The notes under the pieces: model-generated
Seen by the model: only the letters and a program-made list of their open reading frames with translations
Told to the model about the DNA's origin: nothing
Database searches by the model: none
Made by a program: the position numbers and the translations under genes
Origin: an uncultured Bacteroidales bacterium
GTDB lineage: Bacteria; Bacteroidota; Bacteroidia; Bacteroidales; UBA932
Direction of reading: 5' to 3'
Assembly: GCA_946405645.1 (NCBI GenBank)
Contig: CAMJHW010000070.1
Span: forward strand, 1 to 6,956
Length of the DNA stretch: 6,956 nt
In this document: piece by piece, positions 6,304 to 6,956 of the stretch
Position numbering within the stretch: the first letter of the stretch is position 1
Layout of the letters: each line of letters begins with the position of its first letter

Positions 6304-6337
6304 AGACGCTTACAGAGATGTAAGCGTCTTTTCTTTT
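6304..6337 (+). terminator. Intrinsic terminator after tRNA-Val
   Basis: A perfect 10-bp stem, AGACGCTTAC paired with GTAAGCGTCT, encloses the 6-base loop AGAGAT and is followed by TTTCTTTT. It begins 12 nt after the tRNA and ends rightward transcription, possibly also that of the DUF3467-kdsC-maf operon, which has no terminator of its own. On the minus strand the stem is followed by GATTGTTT, a poor U-tract, so termination of the convergent metallophosphoesterase transcript here would be weaker. Confidence 0.9.
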
Positions 6338-6956
6338 ATTCCGATTCAATGTGCAGGACAAGATACTCCGACCTGGTGCCGATGCGGATCTTCGGGCCCC
6401 AGATCCCGAGGCCTGAACTCACATAATAGCGGGTACTCCCCCGTCGGTGATGGCCCCAGGACTTCTCATACATGGCATCCGTCACCCAGGAAAGCGGCCA
6501 GACCTGTCCCCTATGGGTATGCCCGCTGAACTGGAAATCTATTCCCGCCAGTTCCGCATCTTCCAGATGATAAGGCTGGTGGTCGAGAAGGATGGTAAAG
6601 CCCGGCAGGGCACTTGCAAGCTCGGAGAGAGGTTTCCTGCGCGGATTGCTCCGGTCATCCCGGCCGACAACAGTAATCCCTTGGAAATACACGACAGAGT
6701 CGCGCAGCAGGGTTATTCCTGCATCGGCGAAGAACTTCTCCGAATCTCGCTCATTGCCAATGTATTCGTGATTGCCGAGGACGGTAAAAAGCGGAGCCTT
6801 GATGCGCGCGAACTCCTCTGCATAATTTCCCTCAATCAGAGGCCGCAGCTGAATATCCACGATATCCCCGCCGAAGAGCACCAGATCGGGATCCTCGGCA
6901 TTGATCATGTCAACCCAGCGGGAAAGCTCCGGTCTGCGGTTGCTGTATCCAAGGTG
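6336..6956 (-). CDS. Calcineurin-like metallophosphoesterase (YkuE/YaeI-like), 5' end outside window
   Basis: The last 206 codons are visible. The frame is open to the right edge, beginning HLGYSNRRPELSRW, which is the end of the family's first metal-binding motif (DxHLG), so the Met at 6908 is internal. Two-metal phosphoesterase motifs follow in order: GGD (29-31), GNHE (61-64), His126 in LLDHQP and GHTHRGQ (145-151). The C-terminal block YYVSSGLGIWGPKIRIGTRSE is typical of the YkuE/YaeI branch. Proteins of that branch often have N-terminal membrane segments or a signal and act on envelope phosphoesters such as lipid pyrophosphates, but the N-terminus is missing here and the substrate is unknown. 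It converges on the tRNA-Val gene; its stop codon overlaps the last two bases of the tRNA terminator's T-tract. Confidence 0.93.
   Translation of the reverse strand, partial: HLGYSNRRPELSRWVDMINAEDPDLVLFGGDIVDIQLRPLIEGNYAEEFARIKAPLFTVLGNHEYIGNERDSEKFFADAGITLLRDSVVYFQGITVVGRDDRSNPRRKPLSELASALPGFTILLDHQPYHLEDAELAGIDFQFSGHTHRGQVWPLSWVTDAMYEKSWGHHRRGSTRYYVSSGLGIWGPKIRIGTRSEYLVLHIESE

Noticed and set aside
6336..6908. Metallophosphoesterase starting at the Met at 6908
   Set aside because: The frame continues upstream to the edge with HLGYSNRRPEL, part of the conserved first metal-binding motif, so this Met is internal and the gene is cut by the window.

Overview
The window looks like ordinary chromosomal housekeeping DNA from a Bacteroidota genome, most likely order Bacteroidales. 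Three things point that way: promoter-like sites matching the Bacteroidota primary sigma consensus TTTG-N19-TAnnTTTG, AT-rich spacers between moderately GC-rich genes, and protein sequences close to Bacteroidales versions of ABC-F, ValS, KdsC and DUF3467. The genus cannot be fixed from this window. No mobile element, phage gene, CRISPR array or defence system is visible, and I found no convincing undescribed system.

Left block (1-4612, all minus strand). Read in transcription order, it holds valS (valyl-tRNA synthetase), a 54-bp AT-rich gap, tatA, tatC and the first 297 codons of an ABC-F ATPase that runs off the left edge. tatA and tatC are separated by 2 nt, and tatC overlaps the ABC-F gene by 14 nt, so these three are probably co-transcribed. 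Together they make a minimal two-component twin-arginine export system coupled to a predicted ribosome-associated ATPase.

Centre (4613-4697). A divergent 85-bp spacer carries two perfect TAnnTTTG -7 boxes, one for valS and one for the rightward operon. They point away from each other and are only 13 bp apart.

Right block (4698-6163, plus strand). A tight operon encodes a DUF3467 protein, a KdsC-type phosphatase (KDO synthesis for lipopolysaccharide) and a Maf-type nucleotide pyrophosphatase. The gaps between them are 7 and 1 nt.

Right end. A tRNA-Val(GAC) gene (6217-6291) has its own near-ideal promoter and is followed by a strong intrinsic terminator. That terminator ends against the 3' end of a convergent minus-strand metallophosphoesterase gene, which is cut at its 5' end by the right edge. 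The observations most worth a second look are the back-to-back divergent promoters, the tatC/ABC-F translational overlap, the SQGW signature loop of the ABC-F protein, and short patches of AT-rich codon use inside valS and the ABC-F gene.
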